Shown piece after piece: positions 25,897 through 37,268 of a stretch of 64,000 nt of DNA. Position numbers and translations under genes: made by a program. Positions within the stretch are counted from its first letter, which is position 1. The number at the start of each line of letters is the position of its first letter. Where the stretch lies: NCBI GenBank assembly GCA_001566295.1, contig KQ964253.1:806001-870000 (forward strand), written 5' to 3'. Source of the DNA: Microdochium bolleyi (taxonomy: Eukaryota > Ascomycota > Sordariomycetes > Xylariales > Microdochiaceae). A model generated the notes under the pieces. The model did no database searches and was not told the origin of the DNA. It saw nothing but the letters and a program-made list of their open reading frames with translations.

Positions 25897-28800
25897 TCAT
25901 GATCGTCGTAACGTCCTGTCAACACCATCAATGCCTAGGCCGACAGGTGGTATTTCCACATTGTGTTCATCCTTGGTGTCTAGGGCTTGCTGTTGTCTGC
26001 CCCGGCGCAGGCGCCAGCTGCTGCGTCGGAACGATCGAGGCGGCGAGTTGTGGGCGTCTTGCGCGAAGCCACCACCAAACTCGACAAAAGACCCATCAGT
26101 AAGTCGAAGGCCTGGCGAAGCAGAAAGCGGCCGCGCTGCGCTCTGTGTGGGCAGAGAAGATTGGTCAAGCCTCTGGCTATTGGGGCTCCCCTCATGGGAT
26201 GGTGTGGAACGCCGGCCCCGACCTCTTGCCAGGCCAGTCAGCCTCCCAGTCGCGCTGACGGCTCTGCGATGGATAGGAGCGCCTCGCGCTTCATGGCCTG
26301 TCTCAAAGCCGCTCGGCGTTCTAGCGTCTCTGAACCGTGCGAGAAATTTGCCAGAGCTCGTGCTGGGATGCAGCGGCTCATCTGGATACGGAAGAGAGCC
26401 CGTAGGAATCGGCGTTGCATCATTTCGAGAATTTCCACTGCTCGTCTTGTCGGGGCTCGCTGAGATGTATACGGGACTGCGGGATCTCTGGTCGACCACA
26501 AAGCTACTGCCTGCAAATCCTGGGATATTCGGACTCGGCTCCGTCTCGACGATGCTTGGTCTTCTTGATCTTGGCCGCTGCATATTCTGAAATGCAGGCG
26601 AAGTAGACAATGAGTTCCGGTGCGCGCTTGAATCTAGAACGTACCGCGTAAGGCGATCATCATCATCATCTGGCCGCGGAGGCACCAGACTATCTGAGAA
26701 ATGGGTGACCTCGCTCCGGTAACTCATGTCCCTAGACATGGGCTCACTTGTGTATCCCAGTACCTGGCGATGGTACCCATTAGTGTTCCAAAGCGATGGT
26801 GACACCGCAACGTCAAAGACATCGAGCTCCGGAGTTTGCCGTGACTGATATGCATGTGCAAACGTCCCAGAAGCGGGACTGAGGTCTCGGACACTTGTAT
26901 CGTGGATGCGCGGATTGTTTGGTGAGCTAGCCACTCGTCGTTCTGGTATGCTCAATGGCAGCGATTGAGGTCGTTGTGAGTCTCGGGAGGGGCTAGTTGG
27001 GCTTTTGCCAGAGCTCGACATTGACGGCAAGAAAGGCGACACGAGCTGTGCGGGACTCGATCTGGCGCTTCGATCGAAGGTCTCTTGCACTGGCTTCGTT
27101 GATTCTGAGAGCGGACTCGGAGGTGCCCAAACGACACTCTTGGAGACCTCTGGGTCTTCTGGAGACACAGGGATTGACCCTGGAGCTGTTCCAACTGGGT
27201 TTAGAGGAAGAGGGCTCGCCGCCTGTATAGGCGAGACCGGACCTAGTGCCCTCATTCCCAGGCCCTCCCTGAGTCGCACGATTGTAGCTGCAGCATAGCT
27301 GGATGAAGGTGGAGCATAGCCATCCAGTCGGTAGGAGAAGGTAGGGATTGTTGGTGACAGCTCTGTGTTTATAGCAGTGCGGGCATTTGAGTAGGAGGGT
27401 CGTCCAGCTATCAACCCAGGTCTTTCCAGTGGCCGATTGAGCAGCTTCGGGCTGAAGTCGTTCACTAGCGGACCGTCGGTTCTTCTCCTCTTGATTTCTT
27501 CCAAGGCCCTAGCAGCTTCGCTTCCTACATTGTCCCCAGACAACCCTGATGTGAGTTCCGCCAAACCATTGGCTATTGCTTCGAGCCCCGAACGTAGTTT
27601 GTGACTACGTTCTGGGGTTCCAGCCTCGGACTTTTTGGATTCCACGACACCTCTGGCTACTTCACGACTGAGAGTCGCCCGCGGTTCGATTGTAGCCTCC
27701 GAGGCTGCCCGCCAGGCACCATATTGGTCCCGATATCGCCTGACTGACCGCTTCCGGACGGTGCGATGATCCATGTACTGATCAGGTGTCCCCGTGTCGT
27801 TACATTGAAGTATCGGACTCTTTGGAAAGGCTACCATGGGCGATTGCTCAGGATTGTCCTGCGGTGTAAGGTCGGTGTCGTCGTAAAGCATCGCTGGCCG
27901 GCTGGGATAATTGATGTGCCAGTGGTAAGGATTGTCGACAGGAGTTGAGACGAGGTCAGGGATCAGCGTCACCTCTGCTTGATCATTGAAATAATCGGCG
28001 CCTTCACGTCTGCTAACGGGAGACTCCGAGTCGTCCTCTGAGAAGCTGCCTTGTCTTTCGAATACGGACATGATCGTCCATCTTTCTGCAGGGTTGTGGG
28101 CGTCGGCGACACGCTTCTTGAGTCCATTGACTATCTCGTCAACAAGGCTCAAGCGGTTTGCGAGAGAAGTGCGCCAATATGCCAGATCGGAAAAGCGCTT
28201 TTCAAACCGCTCAAGGTGACTGAGCAAGCGGTGTCCATGCATACGAAAGCGCCGGAAGTCCTCGGGAACACCAATCTGCTCGTTATCGCTGCTTCGGTAC
28301 TGCGCATCATCAAACGCTCGACAGAACACTCGGATGGCCTGCTCCAACCAGAAGTGTGCTTCTTTGTCATCTGCGAGTGCGTCCACGAAGAACGCCTGCA
28401 CGATCCCATGGATGTGGAGGACATCAAGACTCTCACGATCCATGTCAACGCTCTGGTCACTTGAACCAGTCGCACTTGATTCGTAACAGATGTTTCTGTC
28501 GACCAAAGCGAAGGACATGAGGACTTGAAGACTGTTGCTCAGAGAATGCCGACGACTTTCAGCACTGTAGGTCTTGATTGGTGTGCTTCGTTCAAGCCCC
28601 TTCGTGCCTATAGTCTTGTTAGCACATGTTCCTAACGGCTCTGCAGGGAATGTGCGTGCTTGCCCAAAGCGATCATCTCGACAGGTACATGCTGGTCGAG
28701 AAAGGACAATATGCACATCAGGTTTAGTGCAGCTATGAAGCCTCGGTCCTGCAGCTGCCTTCGAACCTCCAAGTATGCTTGAAGGTGACCTGCCTTTGGC

Positions 28801-30904
28801 CTGTTGCGAAACGAACGGAGATAGTTTGCCAGAGGCTCCCTAGTGGCTTTCAGATGGCTACCTGCGACATGTATCATGAGTGGAAGTCGATCCATGAGAT
28901 CGACAAGCTCTGTTGCTCGGCTGAGATCATCTGAGTTGTAAGGCTTTGTCTTACCCATCTCTTCTAGGAAGAGCTCTCTGGCATCTTCCACGGAGAGTTT
29001 CTCTAAAGCAAGAATTTGGGGGTTGTCGAATAGGTAGTCATTCGAGATTGCTTTCTCTGTAGAAGTGTAGATGAGGCTTGTGTTCTTGGCGAACGGGATG
29101 AATAAGTGCAAGCTAGGCGTGTCGAAGTGAACGCCATCGAGGACAAGTAGCCACTTTTCTGTCTGGTTGAGCCAGTGGCGGACTTTGTGCACGACTGACA
29201 TTGTGTCGTGTGAGCCTTGTACTGGGGGGCCTTCCGCTTTCACCAAACCAGCCGTTCTGGCAATGTCCCAGTAGCCTGATTCAAGCTCTTCAATTGACTT
29301 TGCTCTGATCCAAAAGACACCACCAGAATAGCTGCGCTTGTGTTTGAAGACATACTGACGTGCCAGCTGAGACTTCCCGCCGCCAGGCATGCTTTGTATG
29401 AGGACAGAAGCCGTGCCAGTGGCTCTTCTGTCACGGTCCATCAGCATCTTATGGAGAGCTTTGAGTTCAGCTTCGCGACCTTTGAAGTGTGTATTGGGGC
29501 GAAATAAGGCTGGCTTGACGGAAATTGGGGTTCTGGACGAAGTGTGGCCATCTGATGCTGTATTCTGAGAAGATGGTGGATTGTGTTGAGTGTCTGTAAT
29601 GTCGGTCCGTGTCTGAATGCGACTATTCTCAATGGCGATGGTAGTCACGCCATGCTGTCCTTTTATGGTGTCCAGTGCAAGGGTCGGCACGGTGTCATTT
29701 TGGTGATGGTACACTACACTCACAAAGAGGTCAGCCCATGACTTCACAACCGAAATGTCATCTCCATGCTTCTATGTCCTTGGAAGCCATGCTCAATGAC
29801 TTACAGGTGTTTGCTGCTACGGCTTGTTGAGAGCTGCTCCAAGTCTGCATCCTCTCGGCTATTTCGTGCTGAGCACGTGCGAATCTGTCCTCATCTTCCA
29901 CTCTCCACCGAGTAGCGACGACGGTTGGTGCAGCCAGGACCCAGTCTCTGATGGCTGTCATCATGGTGCGATATCCTGGAGCTCCAACACCGTCGAACTT
30001 GCACATGTTGGAGTGGGTTGCTTCAATCCCAAAGTAGAGCACTCCAGGAAGTTGAGGACCGGCAGAGCTGGGGTCCACGATCAGCATCCGGGTAGTCTTC
30101 AAGTCGGTCTTGTGACATTCGTGCGCCATGATTATCTTGAATCGTTGGTATATATCGAGAAAATGGTTGTTGATGTTTTGCAGTGTCTCGTTATCGCGCT
30201 TGAGTGTTTTCAATAGCACGGGTTCGGAGTGGAAGAATGATCTTGGGACCACTGCATCGGACATGGCCTGGATGATGGCCGCCCATGCAGCAACATCTGA
30301 ACCTGAATGAGGCGTCCCCAGGAACACCATACCGTATGTCGACACATACAGCGACCGGTACTCCTCATGCTGAGCAGACTTGAGGTCGTTCGAATAGAGC
30401 AGCGCCCTCTTGGTGAGAATCCCACCCAGGCTGTGGCAGACCCATATTATAGGGTTGCGGGACGACAGCTCATCCTTGCGGAAGTGGGTGAGGGAAGTGA
30501 CCATGGTCTGCGCATGCAGGTAGATGAAGTTGTCGCTTGGATTTGCTCCATGTTTCTTCGAGTAGACGTCCGCGTTGTAACCGTAGACGAGCACGTTTGC
30601 GCGAGCATCCTTGAGGGTGGTGGGCAGCAGGTCTGTCGGCCAGAAGACTCCGTTTGTCTTTGCTGTCCAAGTCCGCTGCGGGTCCCCGTTCAGGCCGTGA
30701 ACGAGAATGATATCGACCTTGGCGTCAGGGTGAGCGTAGACCGCGGTGGCTTCGTACCGCGATATGTCCTTGTTGATCGACCCCTGATCCAGATTGTCAG
30801 TTCGTGGGACCCAAAGACAGGCGGGTGCCTGCCGGATCCTGACAAGCACAGAAAAGAGCAGGACCGTAGATTGCCCAGAGAGGCCCTGCCGGAGCACCTA
30901 CCAT
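25897..30904 (-). CDS. NLR-like protein: alpha/beta-hydrolase (LipA-type) + NB-ARC + disordered tail
   Basis: A fungal STAND/NLR-type protein of the architecture often named 'LipA and NB-ARC domain protein'. Inferred exons: 30904-30902 (ATG alone), 30783-29805, 29713-28664 and 28607-25897, about 1580 residues. Residues ~15-290 form a serine-hydrolase fold: oxyanion region ILVHGLNGDPQRTW, nucleophile elbow VCHSLGG (Ser ~119) and a late EATHSNM histidine. The NB-ARC follows: FKGREAEL near 405, P-loop MPGGGKSQLARQY near 436-446, and Walker B KWLLVLDGV with Asp near 520. Residues ~680-860 are helical and look like a degenerate winged-helix/TPR-like region. The last ~700 residues are Ser/Pro/Arg-rich and probably disordered, with no WD40, ankyrin or clear TPR repeats. 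The last intron is GC-AG (GCAAGC donor, TGCTAAC branch, CTATAG acceptor). Family known for incompatibility and immune-like cell-death roles; ligand unknown. The start is the least certain part, because no in-frame ATG precedes the hydrolase in its own exon. Confidence 0.85.
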
Positions 30905-32773
30905 GCTGCAAGAAAGACGCGATCCGGGTAGTGGCTTGTCTACCCTAGGGTATATTGGACTCCATGTGTTTCGTGGTATGCAAAATTCATGATTACAAAA
31001 GCCATGAGGCCCGGAACAGCGGCGGCAGCTTTATATGTCGCCAAGAAGCCCACTCCAAGAGTGGCTTGTGATGCTGGAGACATGAGTGTGCCATCGAGGC
31101 TCAGGGCAGGTCTGCTGATACGGGCGAGAGCAGGGGCGGCTCAAGCTTCTGGCGGCGCAGTGGTGGGTGTGGTACAAGAGCCGACGGCGCCATGTCGAAT
31201 GGTGTTGCATGCTGGAGGCAGCTGACGGGGCGCACAGAGAGGCTCGAGGTGGACAGGATGGGTTGTGCTTTTGCAGGGCGAGGCAGCAGAACATGTGTCA
31301 CGCGATGCACTGTGAATGCCCCAGGATGCGCGCTGTTGGAGACGGCAGTTACGAGTCACTGGGGCACAACCCCGCGCTAGGCGTTTCCCCATCCCCATCG
31401 CACGGATGCTGCACGTGGGACAAAGTTGCTGCCTTGCAACGTCAGAATTTAGATTCCGACTGCCTGACCTACGAGAATGCACATCGTGCCGGGATCTGCA
31501 GTTTTGACTTTAGCAGCTGCCGTCACCCGGGCCAAGGGTTGCTTTGCTATATCTCTTCATGGCTCCCTGACGCCGCGTGCCGAGAACCTTCATGGCATCC
31601 ACCCCACACAACTCGTCTCAGCATGGATCCGCCGGCCGTAAGATGTCCATCACGAACCGGCAACAGCCAATCGCCTCGGACCCTCCCAGCACTCGCGCGG
31701 CATAGACAAGGCTGCAGTGTTCAGGACCTCCCAGCACTGGAGCGAACCCCCAGACATTCGGTGTGCGGATGACTCATCCCGCCGCAGGCAGTTCTTTGCT
31801 TTGGAGATCTTGTCGTCACGGCGGTGGCACTGCAAGTCTTGGGAATGGCTTATTCCTCTCCGCAGCTTGGTTCCGAGCTGCTGGTCCTAGATACTTACCG
31901 ACTATCTAAGTGGGCACAGCTGTGCTAATGTTGCGAGAGCCAGCATAAACATCATGCGCCTGCCACCGCTCTTGTGTTGAACGACTCAAGGTTGTTTTCC
32001 AAACTCTAGGCCGGAAGTTTCAGTGGGCACCAAACGTTGCGTGGTAGCATGAGATCTTCTTGTGCTTGTCGTAGCCGTACAAGCACGCCTGTGTCATGCG
32101 AGACACGGTCCCGAAACTGCCTGCGGACTTTGCTTCCACCCGGATATGCCCAGTATTGTTCTTCATATCACATCTGACCAGTACTTTCGTAGGGAATGAG
32201 TCGACAAGGAAGGTTGCATTGCGAAGATGGCTTTCCGAATAAGCATGCTCATTCCGAGCCGTCTAGAATTTGTGTATCCCCATCTGAGCGTTATCCTGCA
32301 GTGGTTGAAAACTCAGTATTCAGTCTATGGAGTCGAGGACAAGACCTTCGAAGAACTTGTTCGTCCGTACGTGTTAGGTGTGCGTGTGACCACTGGGTCG
32401 AGTACGCCAGCTGATCTGCTATTGTGGAAAGGCATCGTGGAAGGGCATCGTGGAAGGCGGGGCGGGCGGTGCTGCCCCCAGCCTGTGGATTTGCCACGAG
32501 TCGCTGTAGTATTTCTCAATACGCCCGAGAGTTAGCTTCGCTGGCTGGGCAGAGGCCATCCAACCCCTTCAAAGTGAGATGAAATTGTTGTCAAGACAAT
32601 GGAAGATGTCCCTACACCATCACCGCGGACAACACAATATGAATGAGCTAATGACTGTTCGTTTGCACCAGGGTATACCAGGGCTGGGTATGGTTGAAGT
32701 CAGAGGCTGTGCCTCTCGAGTCGTAAAAAGGGACAGCCGGGAGGGAGAGCGAGACATCAGAGGCGGCGCACGA
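30905..32773. other. Gene-free stretch upstream of the NLR-like gene
   Basis: No supportable gene. The left part should contain the promoter of the NLR-like gene, and possibly an extra 5' exon that I could not identify. A 13-bp direct duplication lies at 32431-32456. Short frames on both strands show no family signature. Confidence 0.5.
32431..32456. repeat. 13-bp direct tandem duplication
   Basis: GGCATCGTGGAAG occurs twice head to tail in noncoding DNA downstream of the FHA-domain gene. Likely replication slippage. Confidence 0.85.
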
Positions 32774-33673
32774 TCATTCTTTGGGTGCCAGCATGATGAC
32801 GTATTCTCTTGTGCTTTGGCCGAATTGGATGAGGTCTTTGTCCATGAGCTCCAGGTACCTGCTGTCCGGTACCTTCTTCGAGTTCAACAGAGTACCGTTA
32901 GCGCTTTCCAAATCGATCAGGTAGGGCTTGACCTTTCCAATCTTGTCGCCAAACTCATTCCGCTTCTCAAGGTACCGGAATTGGATGACAGCGTGTTGCT
33001 TGCTGATGCTAGGATGCTCGGCGATCATGTCGACCACTGCAGACTCGCGGCCGACTAGCCAGCAGCTGCGCTGACTGAGTGGCACTGTATCAATAATGTC
33101 GTCGCCCTTAAAGACAAAGAGCTTCCAGACATCCTTGGGCGCAGGCTTGCGAGCTTCTGGTGGTTCGTGGTACTTGAGGACGATCTGGGTCCCATCGGCC
33201 TGAGCCACAGCGTTCGACGCGGCAGCAAGCGCACCGCTGGTGCCGAAGTTCGCCTTCTCTTTGGGCTTCGGTGTCTCTTCTCCCGTCGTCAGGGCAAACG
33301 AGTCCGATTGTGATGGGAGCGGGCCATTTCGCTTGACCACAGCGCTTCCGCCCTTGCCGCCACGATCTTTGCTTTTGTCTCGGCTGGAGTCGCGCTCTGA
33401 TCTGTGGTGGCCTTTCTTGCTTCTCCTGTGCTCATCTCTGTCGTGATCGCCGTGTCTGTCACGCGACCGTCGTCTCCTTTGATCCCGGTCTCGATCTCGG
33501 TCTCCTTCCCTTTCGCGTGGGCCATCGTCGCGTTGTCGTTCTCGGCTGCGATCGCTTCGTGGGCGCGGTGATCTTGAGCGTCCATGCCTCCGCCTTTCTC
33601 TCGACCTGTCTCGTTCACGACCGTGGTCCCTCGAAGACTTGTGGCGTTCCGTGCCTTCGTTGCGATCGTCCAT
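32774..33673 (-). CDS. FHA-domain protein, SNIP1/Pml1-like, nuclear RNA processing
   Basis: Predicted nuclear phosphothreonine-binding protein of the SNIP1/Pml1 group; yeast Pml1 belongs to the RES complex that retains and splices pre-mRNA. Intronless, 299 residues. Residues 1-105 are almost entirely Arg, Asp, Ser, Glu and His in RD/RS/RER alternation, typical of SR-like splicing proteins. A short linker follows. The C-terminal FHA domain (~175-299) has the conserved elements WLVGRES (GR), HPSISKQHAVIQFR (SxxH) and YLIDLESANGTLLNSKKV (NG), in the expected order and spacing. The domain order and length match the family, so confidence is high. It lies among accessory genes, all on the same strand, with no sign of co-function. 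Confidence 0.9.
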   Translation of the reverse strand: MDDRNEGTERHKSSRDHGRERDRSRERRRHGRSRSPRPRSDRSRERQRDDGPREREGDRDRDRDQRRRRSRDRHGDHDRDEHRRSKKGHHRSERDSSRDKSKDRGGKGGSAVVKRNGPLPSQSDSFALTTGEETPKPKEKANFGTSGALAAASNAVAQADGTQIVLKYHEPPEARKPAPKDVWKLFVFKGDDIIDTVPLSQRSCWLVGRESAVVDMIAEHPSISKQHAVIQFRYLEKRNEFGDKIGKVKPYLIDLESANGTLLNSKKVPDSRYLELMDKDLIQFGQSTREYVIMLAPKE

Positions 33674-34255
33674 TTTGATGGCGAGCCACGCTTATCGGCG
33701 GACGTTACTCTCTTGAGATCCGATTGCGACCAAGTGTCGTGTCGTTATGAAGATCGTCCCCCAAAAAGAGGCTGGTCGCATTGTGGATGGTTGAGCCGTG
33801 GGACAGGGCAGGTATGACGCTGTGCAGAACAGGTCGCGAAGGACCACGAATTTTGGGACGCGTCGGTGGCTGAGAATGCAGGTGTCCGAAATTGTGCTCG
33901 TTTGGAACCTTGGTAGAACCCAGCGTGGATCCGATGGCCTGCATCACGGCAACCATGGAACCACAAGATAATGTTCAGATAATGTAATCAATAAAAACAT
34001 GCTGCGAGTTGTCATACAAATTCTAATGAAATACAGGATGTGGCTAGTTTTGGTAGGTCATTGCCTCGGTTATTGTAAGTGAAAGATCGCCAAGGAACCA
34101 GTTATAGATATTCTGCGGGTTTGAAGTCCAATACCCCAGGATTACATATCTTCAACTCAGTACCGATGATTAAATAGCGACTTGCATTTCGGCTTAAAAT
34201 TTTACTACAGACCGGGCCTCGGATGCGTAATTCGCCCAGCAGGCGAGCTATCTGT
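33674..34255. other. Intergenic region, promoter of FHA gene and 3' flank of propeller gene
   Basis: Both flanking genes are on the minus strand, so this holds the 5' region of the FHA-domain gene and the 3' UTR of the secreted propeller gene. No gene seen. The part near 33960-34180 is AT-richer, as expected for fungal 3' UTR. Confidence 0.6.
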
Positions 34256-35335
34256 CTACTCCAATGACAGCCGTGCAACTCTTCCCCTAGGCCCAGACGC
34301 CCAGCAGGAACGAGCATCAACGCATTCCACACTGTCAAATGACCCGTTGTGAAAGCCATGCCAGGTCTTCCCACCATCAACAGATATGTCTGAGCCCGTC
34401 GGTCCCACGGCTATGGCAGTGTTGCAAAGTCCCGGCACCCAGGTTGAGCCAGAGCGGTAACCACCCGGGAACTTCGAGGAGGGCGTCCAGGAGCGACCTC
34501 CATCGTCTGACCAGGCTGCATTGTTGAAATTGCCGGTGGGAGCGGAGAAGTTCCCACCGAGTGCGATGCCGTGCCGCGCGTCCTTGAACTGCACCGTGAA
34601 GACTCCGCTTGCTTCTCCTCCGAATATGGTGCTGTCCGCCACATCCCATGTGTGTCCATCCGGGCTGGCAAAGACACGTCCTGGATCCACGCCACCAGCC
34701 GCAGCATACCACCGTCCAGCTGCTGTCTCGAGACATGTGCCACTGGCAGAAAAGCCAGCCTCGAGCTCCAGCGCAGGCGGCATGCCGCTGGGATCGATTA
34801 TGGCCCAGCTCTGTCCGCCATTGAAGGTCTCGATCAGGCGGAACTTGCCGTCGACTGGATCACTAACAGCGAGACCGTGCTGCTCAGTGTCGAAGTCCAT
34901 GCAGTTGTAAAATGCCTTCTGCTCTTGGCTGACAAAGGTCTGTGTCCAGGTCGAGCCGCCGTCAGAGGTGAGGTAGATTCGCGAGTCGCTGCCCTCACCA
35001 ATTGACAAGATCAGGGCCTTGTCAGCCGACCAGGCTTGCACGTCTCGAAATTGAAGTGCGGCATCGGCTTCAGGCAGTGGCGGACCAACCGAGGACCAGC
35101 TGGCGCCGCCATCGACCGTCTTCAGGACTGTGCCATTGGTGCCGGACACCCAAGCGATCCGATCGGTGACGGGTGCGAGGCCACGGAACTGCTGCGTGCT
35201 GCCAGTATCGAGGAGCTGCCAGGTTGGCACGGGGATCCCGAGGTTCTGTCGAAGCTGGTGTCGACTGAGAACTGGGCCTGCGAGAACGCCTGGGGCACTC
35301 AAGATGGCTGCGACGAGGACTGAAGTGAGCGACAT
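34256..35335 (-). CDS. Secreted Ycf48/Hcf136-like beta-propeller protein
   Basis: Single exon, 359 residues from the ATG at 35335. I chose it over the in-frame ATG at 35425 because it begins directly with a signal peptide (MSLTSVLVAAILSAPGVLAG). The mature protein is built of repeated propeller blades with Asp-box/BNR-like turns: KTVDGGASWSSVGP, TSDGGSTWTQTFVS, TFNGGQSWAIIDP, SDDGGRSWTPSSK and SVDGGKTWHGFHN. The arrangement is that of the photosystem II assembly factor Ycf48/Hcf136 domain and sialidase-like propellers. In fungi such proteins are usually annotated only as secreted propeller or 'oxidoreductase'; no catalytic residues can be read. Five to seven blades seem likely. A glycan- or protein-binding role outside the cell is inference. 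The family is widespread in bacteria and patchy in fungi, so ancient transfer is conceivable but not shown. Confidence 0.85.
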   Translation of the reverse strand: MSLTSVLVAAILSAPGVLAGPVLSRHQLRQNLGIPVPTWQLLDTGSTQQFRGLAPVTDRIAWVSGTNGTVLKTVDGGASWSSVGPPLPEADAALQFRDVQAWSADKALILSIGEGSDSRIYLTSDGGSTWTQTFVSQEQKAFYNCMDFDTEQHGLAVSDPVDGKFRLIETFNGGQSWAIIDPSGMPPALELEAGFSASGTCLETAAGRWYAAAGGVDPGRVFASPDGHTWDVADSTIFGGEASGVFTVQFKDARHGIALGGNFSAPTGNFNNAAWSDDGGRSWTPSSKFPGGYRSGSTWVPGLCNTAIAVGPTGSDISVDGGKTWHGFHNGSFDSVECVDARSCWASGPRGRVARLSLE

Positions 35336-35961
35336 TCCGAACGACTCTGCCGACCTTCGGCTGCGAACACTAAGAAGGTACAGAGGGAGCGCCGAGTTGA
35401 AGGTGCGACAGCAACTCGAGCTCATTTAATTGTTTGGGACAAAGCTGGGGGCCCCTGCAAATCATGTCGTTATCCGTCGAAACGGCGCCAGCGTGTTTAA
35501 CGATCATTGCCGAATTAGGCAGGTCGCACTTCCACGACATTGGCTCGAGAATCCCAGCAACATCTGACTTCTGGGCAGAAGTCCGGCGTGAACGGCCGTG
35601 CTTTGTTACAGAGCAAATCGCGTACATTCTAACTTGACGGCTGGATTGATTTTCCTAGACGGGCTTTGATACTTAGGGTACTCAAGATAGGTTCCAGATG
35701 TTTCACATGTCAACGTTAGGATCAGGCACTTAGACAAGCAGATATGTGGATGCACTGGCTTGCTTAACTAAAACATACGGCGACTTCAACGGCGGTTTAA
35801 TCGAGGACAATCAAGATATAGACCCACGACTGATTGATTAAAGCTATCTCTCCGAATGTAATGGGAACAGCGGACCACGCCGAAGCCACTGATACCATCG
35901 TCCAGAAACGAGAGAGGCCAAAGTTCAAAACCGTCCACCTCCCTTTGGCTAGGTTGTTCAT
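35336..35961. other. Intergenic region, promoter of propeller gene and 3' flank of six-Cys protein gene
   Basis: Contains the 5' region of the propeller gene and the 3' UTR of the first six-cysteine protein gene. No gene or specific regulatory site recognised. Confidence 0.55.
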
Positions 35962-36543
35962 CTAGCGTCCCTCGCACTCCATAGCCGGCTGCTCAGCGTA
36001 GGTGGCGCGCTCCCACGACAGCTCAATAGCTTTAGCCGGGCATTTATCGCCGGTGCTGAACCGCCAGACCAAGGTGCTGTCCGCCTCCTGGCCGCAGGAC
36101 GGCCAGGTGATGGGGTCGCAGCCCTTGAAATCCCGGAGGTTGTCCCACAGGCCGCCACAGAGGCCCGGGATGTTGTCGACGGCGGGCCCGCGCATCTCCC
36201 AGTCCAGCCAGAGGAAGTGATTCCAGAAGATGCACTGGGTGCCACCGCCGCTGCCCTCGCGTTGATGGTCCATGTCCGAGAGGGCAGCAGTGGCGGTGTT
36301 GGTGGCGTCCGTCGAGCTGGCGCTGATGGAGGAGAGCGTGGTGACCTCTCCAGCGGTAGCATTCTCAGTGGTGTTCCCGAAGGCTCTGAGGATGGTAGTG
36401 GGAGTGGTGCCTGTGGAGTTGCTCCTGATCGTGGCTACGGTGGAAACGGTGGCGGAGATGGAAGTAGTCAAAGGTAAGGGCAGAGAAGTAGACGCCAGAT
36501 GGAGCATGGCAGCGGCCTGGAGAGTCGTAGTGTTGAGGAACAT
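35962..36543 (-). CDS. Small secreted six-cysteine protein, copy A of tandem pair
   Basis: Intronless, 193 residues. The N-terminus is hydrophobic and Ala/Leu/Thr-rich (MFLNTTTLQAAAMLHLASTS), consistent with a signal peptide. A Thr/Ser-rich linker of about 65 residues with several N-x-T sites follows, probably O- and N-glycosylated. The C-terminal domain (~102-193) has six cysteines in the contexts TQC, GLCGGLWDN, KGC, PSC, DKC and MEC. Further conserved features are LDWEMRGPAV, EADSTLVWRF and WERATY. All six Cys and these motifs recur in copy B, which lies upstream in the same orientation. I recognise no named family. Small size, secretion and paired cysteines fit an apoplastic or effector-like protein, or a cell-surface ligand, but nothing shows which. 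Confidence 0.78.
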   Translation of the reverse strand: MFLNTTTLQAAAMLHLASTSLPLPLTTSISATVSTVATIRSNSTGTTPTTILRAFGNTTENATAGEVTTLSSISASSTDATNTATAALSDMDHQREGSGGGTQCIFWNHFLWLDWEMRGPAVDNIPGLCGGLWDNLRDFKGCDPITWPSCGQEADSTLVWRFSTGDKCPAKAIELSWERATYAEQPAMECEGR

Positions 36544-37268
36544 TTTGGAAGGTCCTTTTATTGCAGAATCTGCTTGAAGATTTGTGTAAGCATAGACTTA
36601 GTGGTTGGGGGGGTGCTAGTGTGCTGCCCTTCGAAGCTTTGAGGTCGTGAGATGTGTGCGGGGACGGCCTGCTGCAAATATCGAGAAGTTTGATCTTATT
36701 GATTGATGAATGGATTACAGGAAAGCAAGGAGGACTGTGAGTGGTGGAATGATGCATATATGCTTGCTGAGGCGAGGCCGGGAGAGGATTCGGAGATAGC
36801 GTCGACTGTATCGAGAGACTGGCAATGGTGGTCGATGTAGGCACGAGTGATGGCTGGTTCTGAAAGCGATGTTTGAGAGAAGGTGTTAAGGAAATCATCC
36901 GGCTTACAGTGAAGCATGTCATTTCCGGAGCTTGGTCAGTTTCAGGAGCATGGAGTCAAGAGTGGTCACAGCAGTCATGTTTACAGTACTCCATCCATCA
37001 CACGACAAGCATCTCTTAATACATGCCAGATCGGCACTGAGAGTGGTTCCCCTTGCCAGGAGCCAGAATTCAATGCACCAACGCATTCTAGCGTGAGGAC
37101 TGGAGGACGGCCAATTTAGAATGCGCAATTAAGCTTTTGGTACCACGATTTCTGTCCGGTTGGTAAGCTGCCATAGACATGAATCTGAGCTCCATCCTTC
37201 ACACGATGACCATTCTACTACAGGTGAAACAAAACTGGATCCTGGAAGTCCTGCTCCCTTTGACACCA
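36544..37268. other. Spacer between the two six-cysteine genes
   Basis: About 725 bp holding the promoter of copy A and the 3' UTR of copy B. No gene recognised. Confidence 0.6.
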
